This document shows positions 36,526 to 48,104 of a DNA stretch of 64,000 nt, in pieces. The DNA is from Tritrichomonas musculus (taxonomy: Eukaryota; Parabasalia; Tritrichomonadida; Tritrichomonadidae). The number at the start of each line of letters is the position of its first letter. Within the stretch, counting starts at the first letter, position 1. The stretch spans positions 62,001 through 126,000 of the forward strand of contig JAPFFF010000049.1 of assembly GCA_039105265.1 (NCBI GenBank), written 5' to 3'. The position numbers were made by a program, and so were the translations under genes. The notes under the pieces were generated by a model. That model was not told the DNA's origin, searched no databases, and was given only the letters and a program-made list of their open reading frames with translations.

Positions 36526-36595
36526 TGATTTTTATATCAAATTTCATAAATTTTCTTTTCATATCACATGTCATTAACCAAACATAAAAACACTA

Positions 36596-36876
36596 ATGGA
36601 AGAAGACGAAGAACCTCTTATAACATATTTCATGAACAAAGAAGATATGAAAGAATACTGTTCCAAAATCGCAGGAGGAAAATGTATTAAGTGTAAAATC
36701 AGAAACAATGGTAATTATTATAAAATTTTTTGCAAAGAAACTAATTGTTCTTTTCAAATTACTTACAGCCAAAGAGATTCACCAAAATATCAACGAGGTT
36801 TTTATTTAATTTCGCAAAGTACCTGTTTACATCATCAAGCAAATTGTCCAAATATAATATCCAATATACAAGATAC
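36596..36876 (+). mobile_element. MULE (Mutator-like) transposase gene, 5' part
   Basis: Starts MEEDEEPLITYFMNKEDMKE and holds a zinc-finger-like Cys/His set (GGKCIKCKIRNNGNYYKIFC, CSFQITY, CLHHQANC) typical of the N-terminal domain of MULE transposases. The frame runs to 36,876, where Polinton E is inserted after the codons for NIQD. The gene continues at 54,585 with DTKNPKF; the duplicated GATAC accounts for the overlap. The upstream side abuts element D. Confidence 0.75.
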
Positions 36877-37236
36877 AGTAGTATACGTTTGCGGTGATTT
36901 CAGACCTCCGGTCTTCAATCCCCTCAAACACCCCTAATTTTGGCACTTTTTTGGTCTCCAACTACCCAATTTTAGCCTTTTTTTGACCTCCAGAGTGTTG
37001 TCAGAAAACCCCCTATCACTATAGGGCATTTTGCATTCACCTTTTTGTGTCAATAAATTGCCTAAATTAAGGTCTTTCAATGGATGGAAAGTGGTGATAT
37101 GAACATAATTTTGATAAAATTTTTGTATGACATGTGATATGAAAAAAGGTATAAATAAAATTTTTGTATACAATTTATGATTTTTAAAATTATTGAAATC
37201 AACTTTTTTGAAACTTTTTCTGAAACAAATAATTTT
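36877..37236 (+). repeat. Left terminal inverted repeat of element E
   Basis: Matches the reverse complement of 54,225-54,584 over about 360 bp with a handful of differences. It contains tandem-like blocks TTTTGGCACTTTTTTGG and TAGCCTTTTTTTGACCTCC and a small palindrome CCCTATCACTATAGGG. Confidence 0.9.
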
Positions 37237-37306
37237 TTGAAATTTTCACATTTATGATAAGTGGTATAAATTTTTATATTTTTTAATTTTTATTTTCATT
37301 GCAAAA

Positions 37307-40300
37307 ATGAGACTCTCCGAAGCTACTCCCGAAAAATTGCAAGAACTATTTGAATTGATAATAAACGAGAAACTACAACACGAATTTTCATACTATTGGA
37401 ACTCACAAGAAGAATTCTATTATGACATCCGAGAATGTGCCAAACAAGAAGGGTATGATGGAGATATGGACAATTATGATGCAATGTACTGGTATTTTAA
37501 AGGCAAGAACAATACACTCGCACAACAACCTAAACAAGAAGAACAAAAACAAGAACAACCCAAACAAGCTGAAAAACCAATCAAAACGGACAACAATTCC
37601 CAGCAACAAATCGTCGACGAAATAATGGAAAAACTAGAATACTCCCCAAGAAGATGGCAAATCGACTTTGAGAGATTAGATAAGGACGGCAGACTCTTAT
37701 TGCTTCCCAAATTGAAGGAATTCTTTGAAGAATATATAGATTCTTTGCCCATTATCGCCAAATACAAACTCGCATTCAAAATCAAAAATCAATGGCATTC
37801 CTATCAATTGACGCCCGAAATATACAACAAATTAATGGAAAATCTGACAGAAAAACACTTCATCTTCGATATAGAGAATGTTGTACCAGAATATTTTTAT
37901 GAGAATGGAGCAGAAAAAATACCCGAATGGAGCCTCTTTGAAGCAGTTCGCTTTAGTGAATTTCATAATATTAAGGCAAAAAATGACGTAGGCGGAAGTT
38001 TCTTTCAATATTTAGTACGTGAAAACTGCCCATCAAATGTCTCAAAATATCTCAAAAAATTACAGATTTTCACTTCTCTCGTGGACAAAAAAGGCAAACA
38101 AAGAAAGGAATTGGATGATTGCTGTTTCATTTACGCCCTTCAACAAACTGGATGCTATGACGATGATATACTAAACAAAATGCGCCTTAGAATTAATTCA
38201 AGATATCTCTCCCAAAAAGCTCTAAACGAACTATGTACTGAGTTCAATATTCACGTCAAATTATCGTTTATCAACGAAGATGCCAATGGAAAAAATAAGA
38301 AACGTTCTGTCAGGTCCAAAAAGAATGATACAAATAAACATTATTTAGGTATAGAAAATGCTGAACCAAATAGAACTCATACAATGAACGTATTCAATAA
38401 GCACTATTTCCTTGAGGAGAAAACACCTTTCAGCACGTACTATATCAATTCGCTTTGCAAACTTGGCTCCGCCAATCACCTCAATCAATGCACAGAAGAT
38501 AAATTCAATAAAGAGTACAACGTTGACCACTGGCGCCCCGCGAGATGCTTCATGACATCATCAGACCTCGTTCGAACTTTAATGAAAAACAACTTCTTCT
38601 TCCCCATTACTTTTGGGCAATATAAGGTCCTCAACACAGTTTTCTACAAAGAAGTAATCGACGATATTGACCTTATTGACCTCGAATATAACGAAGAACA
38701 ATGCACGAAGCTAATCAAAGAAAATAAAAAGAAACTCTCAGAAAATGACAACAAAACATATTGGTATGCCGATTTTGAAGCAGATACATCAACAGAAATT
38801 CACAAACCTTTCCTCTGCGTCTTACAGAATAGAACAGGCCGTATCAATAAAACTTTCCGAGGAGAAGACTGTAATAAACAATTACTAGATTATTTACCCG
38901 ATGAAGCGGTCGTTTATTTCCACAATTTAGCGTATGATATCAGAATGATGGCCTCTTTCGGACTCGCCAAATCCATCATCAAAGGCACAAAAACAATGAA
39001 GGCCGACATAAAATATAACAACAAAACCATCCATCTCAAAGATTCTTTACCAATTCTTTCCTGCAAATTATCTCAATTACCCTCTATGTTTGACATTCCT
39101 GACATACAAAAAGAGATATTTCCATACAAATATTATACTCTTGATCGCCTCCAAACTAACTGTGGCACAATAAACGAAGCAGGAGAAAATGAAGACAAAA
39201 TATGGACCGAGGAAGACTACAATTTATTCAACACTAATATCGATAAAATATCTGGCTGCCGAATAGACGAAAATCATTTTGACATGTGGAAATATGCAGA
39301 ATTTTACTGCCAGCAAGATGTTAATATCCTCAGAATCGGATTCAATAAACTGCGTGAAGGATTCATCAAAGACTTCAAAGTCGACCCATTCAATTTCATC
39401 AGCATATCATCTCTCGCAAACGAAGTCTTCAATCAAAGAGTCTATTATCCCAACCAAAATCTCTATAAATTAGGCGGTCATGTGAGATATTTTTGCTCAA
39501 AGGCGATATATGGAGGTAGATGTATGACAGCTTATAACAAGAAATGGCATATCAAAAAGAACCTTTGCGATTTTGATGCAGTATCATTATATCCTTCCGC
39601 AATGAGTAGATTATACACAGTTGAAGGACGTCCAAAGGTAATACAACAAGACCAACTCAACTACAATTTCCTCTCCAAACAGTCCGCATACATTGTCTAA
39701 ATCGAAATAACAAAAATCAACAAACATTATGCATTTCCGTTAATCGTTCAGAAAATAGGGGGTTTAAAAAGAAATAACGACATTCTCTCAGAAGGAAATA
39801 CCATTAAAATGGTTGTTGACAATATTACTTTGGAAGATTTTATTGAGTTTCAGCAAATAGAATTCAATATTCTGAGAGGATATTATTGGGACGGAAAGAA
39901 AGATTATCGCATTCAAGATTGTATCAGAGAAATATTCAATAAACGACTCGAATATAAGAAACAGAATAATCCGCTCCAAAATCTCTACAAACTCATCATG
40001 AATTCCTGCTACGGCAAAACAATTGAGAGACCAGTAGATAAAGACTATAAATATCTTCACGAAGGAGATGAACTCGACAAATATTGGGCAAAAAACTACA
40101 ACAAAATTGTCGAAGATATTCAGTTAAACAACTCAAATATTCACGCAATAAAGACCCTCAAACAAATAGATAATCACTTCAATTTCTCTCTTTTAGGCAT
40201 TCAAGTTCTGTCCATGGTCAAAAGAATAATGAACGAAGTCATGTGTCTTGCTTTCGACATAGGATGCCATATTTATTACCAAGATACAGACTCATTTATG

Positions 40301-40765
40301 ATAGAATCTGCCGACTTAAAACGTCTACAAAAAGAATTCAACAATAAATATAACCGCGAACTTATCGGGAAAAATTTAGGACAATTTCACTGTGATTTCC
40401 CTTCAATCAACGGTCATGATGAGATGCCAGAATCTATTGAAGCATTCTTCTTGATGAAGAAAATGTACGTCCATATGATTACAGATTCTACTGGAGAGAT
40501 TGATTATGTAATAAGAGGCAAGGGACTCACTCAAAATTCCATCAAATATAAATTCAATGAAGAGTTTCAAGGAGATGTTATGAAGCTTTATGAAACACTC
40601 TTCAATGGCAACTCCATTACATTCGACCTAACAAAAGGACAACCTTGCTTCGAAATGAATAAAAATATGACCGTATCGACAAGAAAAAAATTCGAGAGAT
40701 GTATCAAAACAGACTATGCTGAAGGAGATATTACCCAATATTTTACCAGTCAATTTTCCACCTAG
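37307..40765 (+). pseudogene. DNA polymerase B gene of element E
   Basis: A protein-primed-type family B polymerase. An N-terminal region with a Gln/Lys-rich linker is followed by exonuclease motifs (WYADFEADTSTE, VYFHNLAYDIRMM), then motif A CDFDAVSLYPSAM, motif B YKLIMNSCYGKT and motif C YYQDTDSFMIE. It would copy the element. It is broken about once. It is distinct from the element A polymerase, which has SLYPSVF / MNGSYGYD / ETDS motifs. Confidence 0.88.
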
Positions 40766-40777
40766 GCATCATTTGTC

Positions 40778-42610
40778 TCATATTTTTTGTCCCTCTATTT
40801 CATACAAACCATTCTTGAACCCAACAACTCTATACTTTCCTGGCTGTACATTGGACCTTCTCTTCATCATTCCATCCTTTTCGTTATACAATTTTACCGA
40901 CATCCCTTTTGGCAAATAGAATCCTTTACTCGTCATTATGTCATAATTCTCTTTACAGATATTCATCTCAATCAACGATTCCAGCTCTTTATCTTCTTGA
41001 ACCATCCTCGGAGAAACGGCTCCATAGGAGACTCCAGCAAGACTGGCGCTTTTCCTGGCATATTTTGAGAGTGTTTTATGAGGTGCGTTATTATATTGCC
41101 TCACTAATTCTTCCATTATTGATGGAGTAATTATCCCAATTCCCATATTGTAAGCCATATCTCTCAGTGTTCTGATGACTCTATCTATCAATCCCAAAGA
41201 ACTGTGCATCGGGTCTGTTTTTACCTGTTTTTGCTCCTTTTTCATGAAGTCTGGATAGTTTCCCATTCTCATTCTTGGTGCAGTTTGCCATTCTATTCCA
41301 TGTGTTCTATAATAGTTTTGTGCCTTTCTTGAGTTAAAAGAACCTTCTCCATCAAACGTCAAGCTTTTTATTACAACACCAGATTGCAGCAATTTATCGA
41401 GGGTTTTCAAGTATGTATCTGCTGATTTATCATATTTCGCGAATCTCTGATGCTTTTCTTCCTCTTTCTCATCACCAAACAATATCTGGTTGACCAACTC
41501 AACGTACAAATACCTTGTATTGACATTTATCATGACCAAATAACATAATTTATCAACAAACATCAAATCGATAATATACGAATATCTTGATGAAACTTTA
41601 TGGAGCTGATACATCTTCGCGTTCTTTTTCAGCGGAAAGTATGATGTATTCTCAGCTATTTTGACCTGTCTATCAGGAAACAAACTCTTCAAAGCTCTTA
41701 TTTTACTCTCTGTTTTGAACCCAATAATATTTTGCTCCTGAGGAATTTCATAGGTTGAATATGTCGTTGGCTGGAAATAAAATTTATTGACGTATCTATT
41801 GTATCTCTCGTCTTCGGATAATCTACTCTCTCCCCAATTACTACTGACTCTATTGAATTCCTCTTTATCTAATAGTCTCTCATGATTATAACCAACAAAT
41901 TCGTTCAATTTATCTGTGAATGTATCTCTAAAAATAGGTCTTTTAGGTCTTTGTCTCTTTTCCCATTCCTCAATAAATTCGTCATAAATTTGTCGAATAT
42001 CATCATCTTGAATCACAATTCTTGTATAAACTCTGGGTGTATCTTCAAAGAGATATATGTGTTTATTCCCTCCATTTTGCTGAATAAAATCTCTGACTGC
42101 ACCAAATTGTGGCTTGTTTTTGTTGGTCAATTTTTGTCTGAACAATTCTTCTTTGGCTCTTTCGCAAGCATCTTTATATCTGGATTCATTGACTCTTTTG
42201 ATGCATTCTTTTAGTTGTTCTATCCTTGCAAAAAGCAATCTATCGATTCTGTCTTGGTTGATTCTCAAGAAATTATTTACGTGTTGAATGTCTGTTCGAG
42301 TAAAAATATGGTTATAAGTAAATTTTCTCCCATGATTGAAGCAATAAGAATCATCGTCTGTATAGTCCAAAAAGTCGTCCAAAGAGTCTATTTTCTGATT
42401 TCCTAGCCAGTCCATTATCCTCTCAGCTTTATAATTTACTTTTTGTTGAGGGTCAGAAAGGCATCTACAAAATATCCGTATTTTATTGCTGGTATTCAGG
42501 ACATCCCCATCATTGCCTCTCAACAAATCGTCTATCGGCAAGTTTGTTTCCGATATGATATGATTTATTATTTTATCCGAATTATTGTAAAGTAAATTAC
42601 TTGTATTCAT
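40778..42610 (-). CDS. RVE integrase (element E)
   Basis: 610 residues, longer than the B and F integrases because of a large N-terminal region (1-330) with charged helices. The catalytic core has YSYIIDLMFVDKLCYLVMIN, SLTFDGEGSFNS, then SSLGLIDRVIRTLRDMAYN and RQYNNAPHKTLSKY. The C-terminal SH3-like domain (GKYRVVGFKNGLYEIEGQKI) ends the protein. It is convergent with PolB, with 12 bp between the stops, and divergent from the 42,628 gene. The product inserts the element, here evidently with a 5-bp stagger. Confidence 0.88.
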   Translation of the reverse strand: MNTSNLLYNNSDKIINHIISETNLPIDDLLRGNDGDVLNTSNKIRIFCRCLSDPQQKVNYKAERIMDWLGNQKIDSLDDFLDYTDDDSYCFNHGRKFTYNHIFTRTDIQHVNNFLRINQDRIDRLLFARIEQLKECIKRVNESRYKDACERAKEELFRQKLTNKNKPQFGAVRDFIQQNGGNKHIYLFEDTPRVYTRIVIQDDDIRQIYDEFIEEWEKRQRPKRPIFRDTFTDKLNEFVGYNHERLLDKEEFNRVSSNWGESRLSEDERYNRYVNKFYFQPTTYSTYEIPQEQNIIGFKTESKIRALKSLFPDRQVKIAENTSYFPLKKNAKMYQLHKVSSRYSYIIDLMFVDKLCYLVMINVNTRYLYVELVNQILFGDEKEEEKHQRFAKYDKSADTYLKTLDKLLQSGVVIKSLTFDGEGSFNSRKAQNYYRTHGIEWQTAPRMRMGNYPDFMKKEQKQVKTDPMHSSLGLIDRVIRTLRDMAYNMGIGIITPSIMEELVRQYNNAPHKTLSKYARKSASLAGVSYGAVSPRMVQEDKELESLIEMNICKENYDIMTSKGFYLPKGMSVKLYNEKDGMMKRRSNVQPGKYRVVGFKNGLYEIEGQKI

Positions 42611-42627
42611 TTTTTATTTGGTAGAAA

Positions 42628-42867
42628 ATGTCTCAAGAACAGCCCGCTCTCCTCCCTCTCAAAAACTGGCACGGTAGAAAAACTTTCGCCACTCCTACTC
42701 TGAAACAACTGAAATCTCGTCTCCAATATTATCGAAGGATATTGAGCCAAACACCTCCCACGGACCCCAAAAAAATAGCAAAAAGAGAGAAGATTCAACG
42801 AAAATATGACAGAGATAAGAAGGTAAGAAATCTGTTAAATAGAGCTGTTAGCAATCTTTACTCCTGA
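42628..42867 (+). CDS. Small very basic Polinton protein (79 residues)
   Basis: Basic throughout (LKQLKSRLQYYRRILSQTPP, KIAKREKIQRKYDRDKKVRN), so probably nucleic-acid binding. It sits 17 bp from the divergent integrase ATG and before the conserved 42,889 gene, the same position as the coiled-coil gene at 18,378 in B. Function unknown. Confidence 0.55.
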   Translation: MSQEQPALLPLKNWHGRKTFATPTLKQLKSRLQYYRRILSQTPPTDPKKIAKREKIQRKYDRDKKVRNLLNRAVSNLYS

Positions 42868-42888
42868 AAATTTTTTGTTATTCAAATA

Positions 42889-43395
42889 ATGTCTGGAACT
42901 CTCCGACAAGCTCGTATACTGTCATCAGAAGCAAAAAGCAAGAACAATACATCAATTTCGCAAGAACAGAATACCAATATCCAAATAAATTATCCTAATG
43001 TCCCTCAACTTAACACCTCAAAAACAGTCTCTCGTTCCAATTCGCTGTCTGATTTAAAGAACTACAATCAGCTTGACTCCCTCGAACAAAAAAATAAATT
43101 TCTTGAAATGCTCGTTTCTGTCTATGAGGACAATCCACTAAAAGTGAATGCTTATCTCGTTTGTAATACCACATCTCTCATGAATATGATTAAACTCTTG
43201 ACCGACGCAGATAAAGTCGAATTAGTATTGGACGAAGATATTGCCTGTAATTCCTGTTGTTCTTCAGATAAATTGATATATATTTCGAAGATTCTCATAA
43301 CGAAAAACAACAAGACAGAAGACATGAAATATGCCTACAACGACATCTACTCACAGTTCATCAAGTATGGTGTATCACTCAAAATATGTATTTAA
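42889..43395 (+). CDS. Conserved Polinton protein, ARILSSE / LVLDED family
   Basis: 168 residues. N-terminus MSGTLRQARILSSE, an Asn/Ser-rich middle, then the conserved domain KFLEMLVSVYEDNPLKVNAY, LLTDADKVELVLDEDI, CCSSDKLIYISKILITKN. Homologues at 18,635 (B) and 63,331 (F) share the paired cysteines and the TDxDKVxLVxxDE block. It ends where the oppositely directed fibre region begins. Function unknown. Confidence 0.65.
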   Translation: MSGTLRQARILSSEAKSKNNTSISQEQNTNIQINYPNVPQLNTSKTVSRSNSLSDLKNYNQLDSLEQKNKFLEMLVSVYEDNPLKVNAYLVCNTTSLMNMIKLLTDADKVELVLDEDIACNSCCSSDKLIYISKILITKNNKTEDMKYAYNDIYSQFIKYGVSLKICI

Positions 43396-43703
43396 GATTT
43401 GAAAATAGCCAATATATGTTCGTTTATTTTTGCACTTACTTTGCCCACAATACTTTGTTGAATCTTTAAAGTCATGGCATAATCCTCATCCAAAATTCTT
43501 CCGTCATATAGAATTACATCTCCTATTTGATGCAAATTGGCGTCATCGACATAAAATAAATAGTCTCCGTGTGTAGCGAATTTGACGCATCCGTTTTCTG
43601 AATCTACCTCTACAATGACACCAACAAATTCCTTCCATGAACCGTCTATGATTACGGAGCAAATACAGTCTGTGGTGTCTTCTGCTGTCGAACTGACGAA
43701 CAT
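43392..43703 (-). CDS. Small beta-rich ORF at the distal end of the fibre region (element E)
   Basis: 103 residues with strand-rich sequence (VGVIVEVDSENGCVKFATHG, GDVILYDGRILDEDYAMTLK, SIVGKVSAKI) resembling the compact C-terminal domains of phage tail-spike or fibre proteins. It lies at the distal end of the fibre-like gene and overlaps it. It is treated as a separate part; no claim is made on how it is expressed. Confidence 0.4.
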   Translation of the reverse strand: MFVSSTAEDTTDCICSVIIDGSWKEFVGVIVEVDSENGCVKFATHGDYLFYVDDANLHQIGDVILYDGRILDEDYAMTLKIQQSIVGKVSAKINEHILAIFKS

Positions 43704-46700
43704 ATTTTTTGTTGGTCTCTTCTGTACACATGACCTGATAAAAATACTGGTTTTCCAATCTTATAGTCCGATATTTCTTCGCCCGCTTCTATCGGGGCAT
43801 AATGAGTAATTGTATTTGAGCCGTTTGATGATATTTTGCCGTCGACGTGAAGATCCCTACTAATATTTGTAGGTTTAGATAAATATATTGCGTCTTTTGA
43901 CATCGATATTATATTATCAGACATATATAAACCTAATGCTATTCTAGTTTCGGTTGAAGAATAATGATAAAATCTAATAACTCCACAATCATAGTCTCTC
44001 GTTTCTTCGCCAAAATATATTTTACACACACTTGCTTTACTATGATTAAGTATAGAAAAAGGAGCGATTTCAGTAGTGTTTATGTTTATTGAGCCATCAT
44101 TTTTTGCTACATATTTTCCATCACATTCTGATTCCGTCAAATATTTATCAGTTTCGGTTTTGTACAAATCAGTGCTTATTTCTACTTTATCTTTATTAAT
44201 CGCTATTATTTTTGAACTATTCAAGTATAACGATAATTTTGGAATATTATTTTTTAATTCATACAATATTTCGCTCTTATTTGCCAAATCTAATCCAAAA
44301 TTTATAAGCGCTTGTTTTGCTGAACTTGATGAATAAATATCAAATATACTTAAATCAGAACCTTTTATCATAACTCGTCCAGCAACTACTAACTGGTCTC
44401 TTATTGTTGTTTTATATTTTTGAGATTTATATGTGCAGTTTATCATATCGGCATCTTTATATTGTATCATAAATTCTTCAGTATAAGGCGCATATCTTAA
44501 TGTGACATAACTATTTTCGTTACATAATCTTATATCTGGATAATATGGATTATTCACTATTAGCGATGGAGAATTATTTGTAAAAGTAGTAGATATCGAT
44601 AATGAACCATCATCATTTTTCTCTACATAGCCCGATAAGTCGACAGGTTCTGGAATCTCACTTTTTACTTGGTCAATAGCACGGGTCAATTCTGTTTTCT
44701 GAGCAAAATTATCATTCACATATTTCGCCGAAGTAATCATATTATCATTCACAGGTTGGCTGCTGATTAATGTGATAGACGCATCATATATATTGGTTAG
44801 TGTATCGTCTGCGGCTCTCAATGAGACAATACGTGTAGCTACACGAATATCTATTGATTCGCTTGACTCACTACTTACTGATTTGTATATGAGATTTGCA
44901 CCCTTTCGTCCAGAATAAGTATATTCAGCTTCTTCATATGTTGTATCTTCGGTATTTCGTTTGAACTTTACGATTATATTTTTAGTTGTTAATACTCTTC
45001 TTATATATTCATCTGGGATTGCACAACCACTATCATTCTGTATACATTGAATTGTGAATCGTTCTGGACTTTCATCAACAACATTCGAGTCTTTGATAAA
45101 TGGTGATTCGATTTGTGCTCTAATGAAATTATATGCTATAGGATTATTATTTCTATGTGCTGCAATATACGATACATATACAATTTGTCCATCATCATGA
45201 CGCCATATTATTCTATCAATGCGTTTACCATTACTATCATACCTGTCCATGCTGTCATAAGTGCTAGTAGAACCATTTGGTTTAAATATTACATCAATAT
45301 GCATTATATCATCATCTTGATTATCTCCCCAATTAACATCAAATACCAAATGAACTCCAGCATTGGATAGCTTAGGGGTAATATATACACCCTCATATAA
45401 GTTTGATGGATATGCAATATTCAATTCAGTACCATATAATGCAGTACTCAGTGTAGATTCATTAACCAAGTCTGTTGGAATTTCTGGAATCTCTGTTTTT
45501 AACACATATTTTCCATCCGCTTCTTCCTTTGAAATATATCCCGATAAATCGACTGTTTTGAGCTGTTTCATATGATTATCTATCAATTTTTTGACTGCCT
45601 TTGCTGTAATCAGCTGTTTATTAGTCAGTTCTTCGCCCAACAAAATCGGTTTCTGTTCTCTTGTCATCGACATAATCCAAGCAGCTGAAGGACAATTTTC
45701 TGCATATACATCTAAATACGGAACATTTATTCGAAAATCTTCATACTCTCCGTCTATTTTAATCTCCTCATTGTCATCAACTCCATAACAAAGATATCGG
45801 AAACATTTCTTGTCAAACGCTTCTATTTCTTCAATAAATTCCAGCGCAGTTCGAATCTCTCTTGGAGCAGCAAGAACATCAACGTCCCGAACTATTGCCT
45901 CCGCTCCTTCCGAAACCTCTTCACCAGCAAAACAAAATCTTTTTACCTTTGATATTCCCTCTGCCGCCAACGATAAAAGCGCCTTTGGACCGCCGACAAA
46001 ATTAACTGTGGCACCAGCTATACACACAACATCTTTGATATAATTAAACCAATTTGTCTTGTTTTTCATGTCGTTTAGTTGTTTTTGGAGGTTTGAATAA
46101 AGATTTTGCAGCTCAGATATTCTATTATTTGCTATATCTACTGTATTTCCCAAAGAATTTAGAACGAAAAGATGAGACTCAATATTTTCCCCAATAACGA
46201 CACCAGAAGTCTGTATATTACAGTTTGTGTATAAAGTACTGCATGCTTCAGGTCTTGGTACGACAGAATAATACCCACATCCTGCCAGAAACTCAAAAGT
46301 ATTTCCTCCTTCTTTATACGAAACATCTGGTATCGGAAAAATTACTTCTTTGTCAGAGGGCATATAAAGTATCAGTCCATAAGGAGGATTCCCAATATCT
46401 ATTCGGCTATTGTAGTGGAAAGGAATATATTTATAACAATTTTCTGAAACAACTTTATAGCACGATTCTGACTCATAACTGCTATGAGAATACCCAAATT
46501 CAGAGGTATATTCTATTCCGTTTATATTTAGACTTGCCGAAAAATTGCATGACTCCTTCTTGGTACATTTCAGTAGAACACTCCAATATCCGTCTTTATC
46601 TTCGTATTTTACCACTTCGCAATCGTTAAATGTACAAAGTCCTTTCTCAACAATGACTTCAAAAGGATTTTTGTCGGAATAATTGTGTATCCAATTCCTT

Positions 46701-47662
46701 AGGACGTATCTATTTGTGTCGTTTTGCTCAATGAAAATTCCTTGATATGTATGTTTGAAGAACTCAGTTTCTCCTTTGATTGATTTGGAGCCAGGAATAT
46801 TGTATGACAAATTATTGCCGACCCATTCATTATTTTGCTTTGTGAGTTTGAAATCTGTACCAAAAACCTCATCATGGAACTCAAAAGTTTGTCCATCTAA
46901 GAGCTTGTCAAATTCTTCGGTTCCGGGAATATAGCCCCAATCAGCATAATAATACTGTTCATTTTCTGTGCAGCCATAAGACTTCATCTCATAGAAATTC
47001 GGTAAAGGAGAAGTATAAAGTTTGAGACAATTTTCTGCATCGACATTATTACATTTGATATTTATGAGTCCAGATTCTTTGTTTGAAATATATTGCTTAA
47101 CCTTTCCTATAAAGTTTATTTTCATGAAACCAGAAGTAAAGAGGTCAAAAGGATTATCAAGAGATTCCTTACTCATATAAATTCGGGCAGATAATTCGTT
47201 TTCAATATAGGAAATTGTGTTATTTGAGTCAATTTTGGGATTCGTAAATTTGCCGTTTTTTGCGTCTATTTTTGCTTCCCCAAACGTTGAACAGTTTATT
47301 GTAAAAACATTTCCTGAATAGTCAGACGGCATATCTATTTTGATTTCCAGAATATTGTATTCGTCATTTTCTGCTTTCGACAAGGAGTTTAAATCAAGGG
47401 AATAGGCATCAAGACCATCTTCATATGATAATTCATTAACTGAGCCAGGGGACATTTCCAAAGAAGTTATTCGTTCTTCATGATTGATTAATTGAGATTT
47501 CAGAGAGATTCCTCCCAAATTTATATCTCCTCCAACGGTCAAATCTTGTTCGATATCAGCTGTTTTGGCGCTTATTTCATCACATTTTATTGAGGAAGGA
47601 TTCTTTGAACCACCCATAAATGCACCGTCTAAAGCGTTCTGTTTAGTCAGTATTGCTGTCAT
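43652..47662 (-). CDS. Fibre-like (attachment-type) protein, element E
   Basis: 1336 residues. Residues 1-727 (45,482-47,662) are nearly identical to the C copy. From the linker VDLSGYISKEEADGKYVLK onward the sequence is different: a domain with VHLVFDVNWGDNQDDDIMHI and KNIIVKFKRNTEDT, then the shared linker FAQKTELTRAIDQVKSEI, then further beta domains (PYYPDIRLCNENSYVTLRYA, TKYLTESECDGKYVAK repeats). Cys-rich proximal part, coiled coil near residues 520-540, modular distal part. Attachment role inferred. The ATG is 14 bp from the divergent small gene. Confidence 0.65.
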   Translation of the reverse strand: MTAILTKQNALDGAFMGGSKNPSSIKCDEISAKTADIEQDLTVGGDINLGGISLKSQLINHEERITSLEMSPGSVNELSYEDGLDAYSLDLNSLSKAENDEYNILEIKIDMPSDYSGNVFTINCSTFGEAKIDAKNGKFTNPKIDSNNTISYIENELSARIYMSKESLDNPFDLFTSGFMKINFIGKVKQYISNKESGLINIKCNNVDAENCLKLYTSPLPNFYEMKSYGCTENEQYYYADWGYIPGTEEFDKLLDGQTFEFHDEVFGTDFKLTKQNNEWVGNNLSYNIPGSKSIKGETEFFKHTYQGIFIEQNDTNRYVLRNWIHNYSDKNPFEVIVEKGLCTFNDCEVVKYEDKDGYWSVLLKCTKKESCNFSASLNINGIEYTSEFGYSHSSYESESCYKVVSENCYKYIPFHYNSRIDIGNPPYGLILYMPSDKEVIFPIPDVSYKEGGNTFEFLAGCGYYSVVPRPEACSTLYTNCNIQTSGVVIGENIESHLFVLNSLGNTVDIANNRISELQNLYSNLQKQLNDMKNKTNWFNYIKDVVCIAGATVNFVGGPKALLSLAAEGISKVKRFCFAGEEVSEGAEAIVRDVDVLAAPREIRTALEFIEEIEAFDKKCFRYLCYGVDDNEEIKIDGEYEDFRINVPYLDVYAENCPSAAWIMSMTREQKPILLGEELTNKQLITAKAVKKLIDNHMKQLKTVDLSGYISKEEADGKYVLKTEIPEIPTDLVNESTLSTALYGTELNIAYPSNLYEGVYITPKLSNAGVHLVFDVNWGDNQDDDIMHIDVIFKPNGSTSTYDSMDRYDSNGKRIDRIIWRHDDGQIVYVSYIAAHRNNNPIAYNFIRAQIESPFIKDSNVVDESPERFTIQCIQNDSGCAIPDEYIRRVLTTKNIIVKFKRNTEDTTYEEAEYTYSGRKGANLIYKSVSSESSESIDIRVATRIVSLRAADDTLTNIYDASITLISSQPVNDNMITSAKYVNDNFAQKTELTRAIDQVKSEIPEPVDLSGYVEKNDDGSLSISTTFTNNSPSLIVNNPYYPDIRLCNENSYVTLRYAPYTEEFMIQYKDADMINCTYKSQKYKTTIRDQLVVAGRVMIKGSDLSIFDIYSSSSAKQALINFGLDLANKSEILYELKNNIPKLSLYLNSSKIIAINKDKVEISTDLYKTETDKYLTESECDGKYVAKNDGSININTTEIAPFSILNHSKASVCKIYFGEETRDYDCGVIRFYHYSSTETRIALGLYMSDNIISMSKDAIYLSKPTNISRDLHVDGKISSNGSNTITHYAPIEAGEEISDYKIGKPVFLSGHVYRRDQQKICSSVRQQKTPQTVFAP

Positions 47663-47676
47663 TTATTTAGTATTAA

Positions 47677-48009
47677 ATGCCCAAGACATACTTCATTACC
47701 AAGAAATACAACAATATTTTGCCCTCAGAATTCACAAATTCATTGAATAAACGATATATTTCCTTCCAATATTGTCGAGCCACCTGTAATGGATATCTGG
47801 ACGGAGAAACAGAAATACACGCTTCATTTATTTAAAGAGATGAGTACGAAGATTCTCTTGTCTGGTACGCCAATTTGACTCCTCCTGACGACAATAGGAA
47901 ATACGAATTTGTCGGGACAAAAAGAGAGTTTAGGATATGGTTCACAGACGCTGAAGGGAACGAAATAAAGCCTGACAATTTCACTGTTTTCTTGAAGTTG
48001 GAATATTGA
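47677..48009 (+). pseudogene. Small beta-rich Polinton protein gene (element E)
   Basis: Nearly identical to 24,036-24,368 of element C, with the FRIWFTDAEGNEI signature at its end. It looks broken about once. It shares a 14-bp divergent promoter gap with the fibre-like gene. Confidence 0.65.
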
Positions 48010-48104
48010 CAAAGTCTTTACTGAGCATGCGCAAGTATTGAGGATGTGCAAAAAAAATATTGATTTACTGTTTTTTTTTATTCATAGCCTACTGGTACTC
48101 ATAT

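Larger units (their letters stand above)
32926..36575. mobile_element. Polinton element D (partial, older)
   Basis: The piece holds the N-terminal part of MCP, a pVI-like gene, a tiny membrane protein, the VDEFNLxY gene, ATPase and the Ca-loop protein, in the same order as C and E but with much lower nucleotide identity. Element C lies at its left edge inside MCP, and the MULE gene abuts its right edge, where a stretch like the inner E terminal repeat (TTTTCATATCACATGTCA) remains. Incomplete, with a few breaks. Confidence 0.7.
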
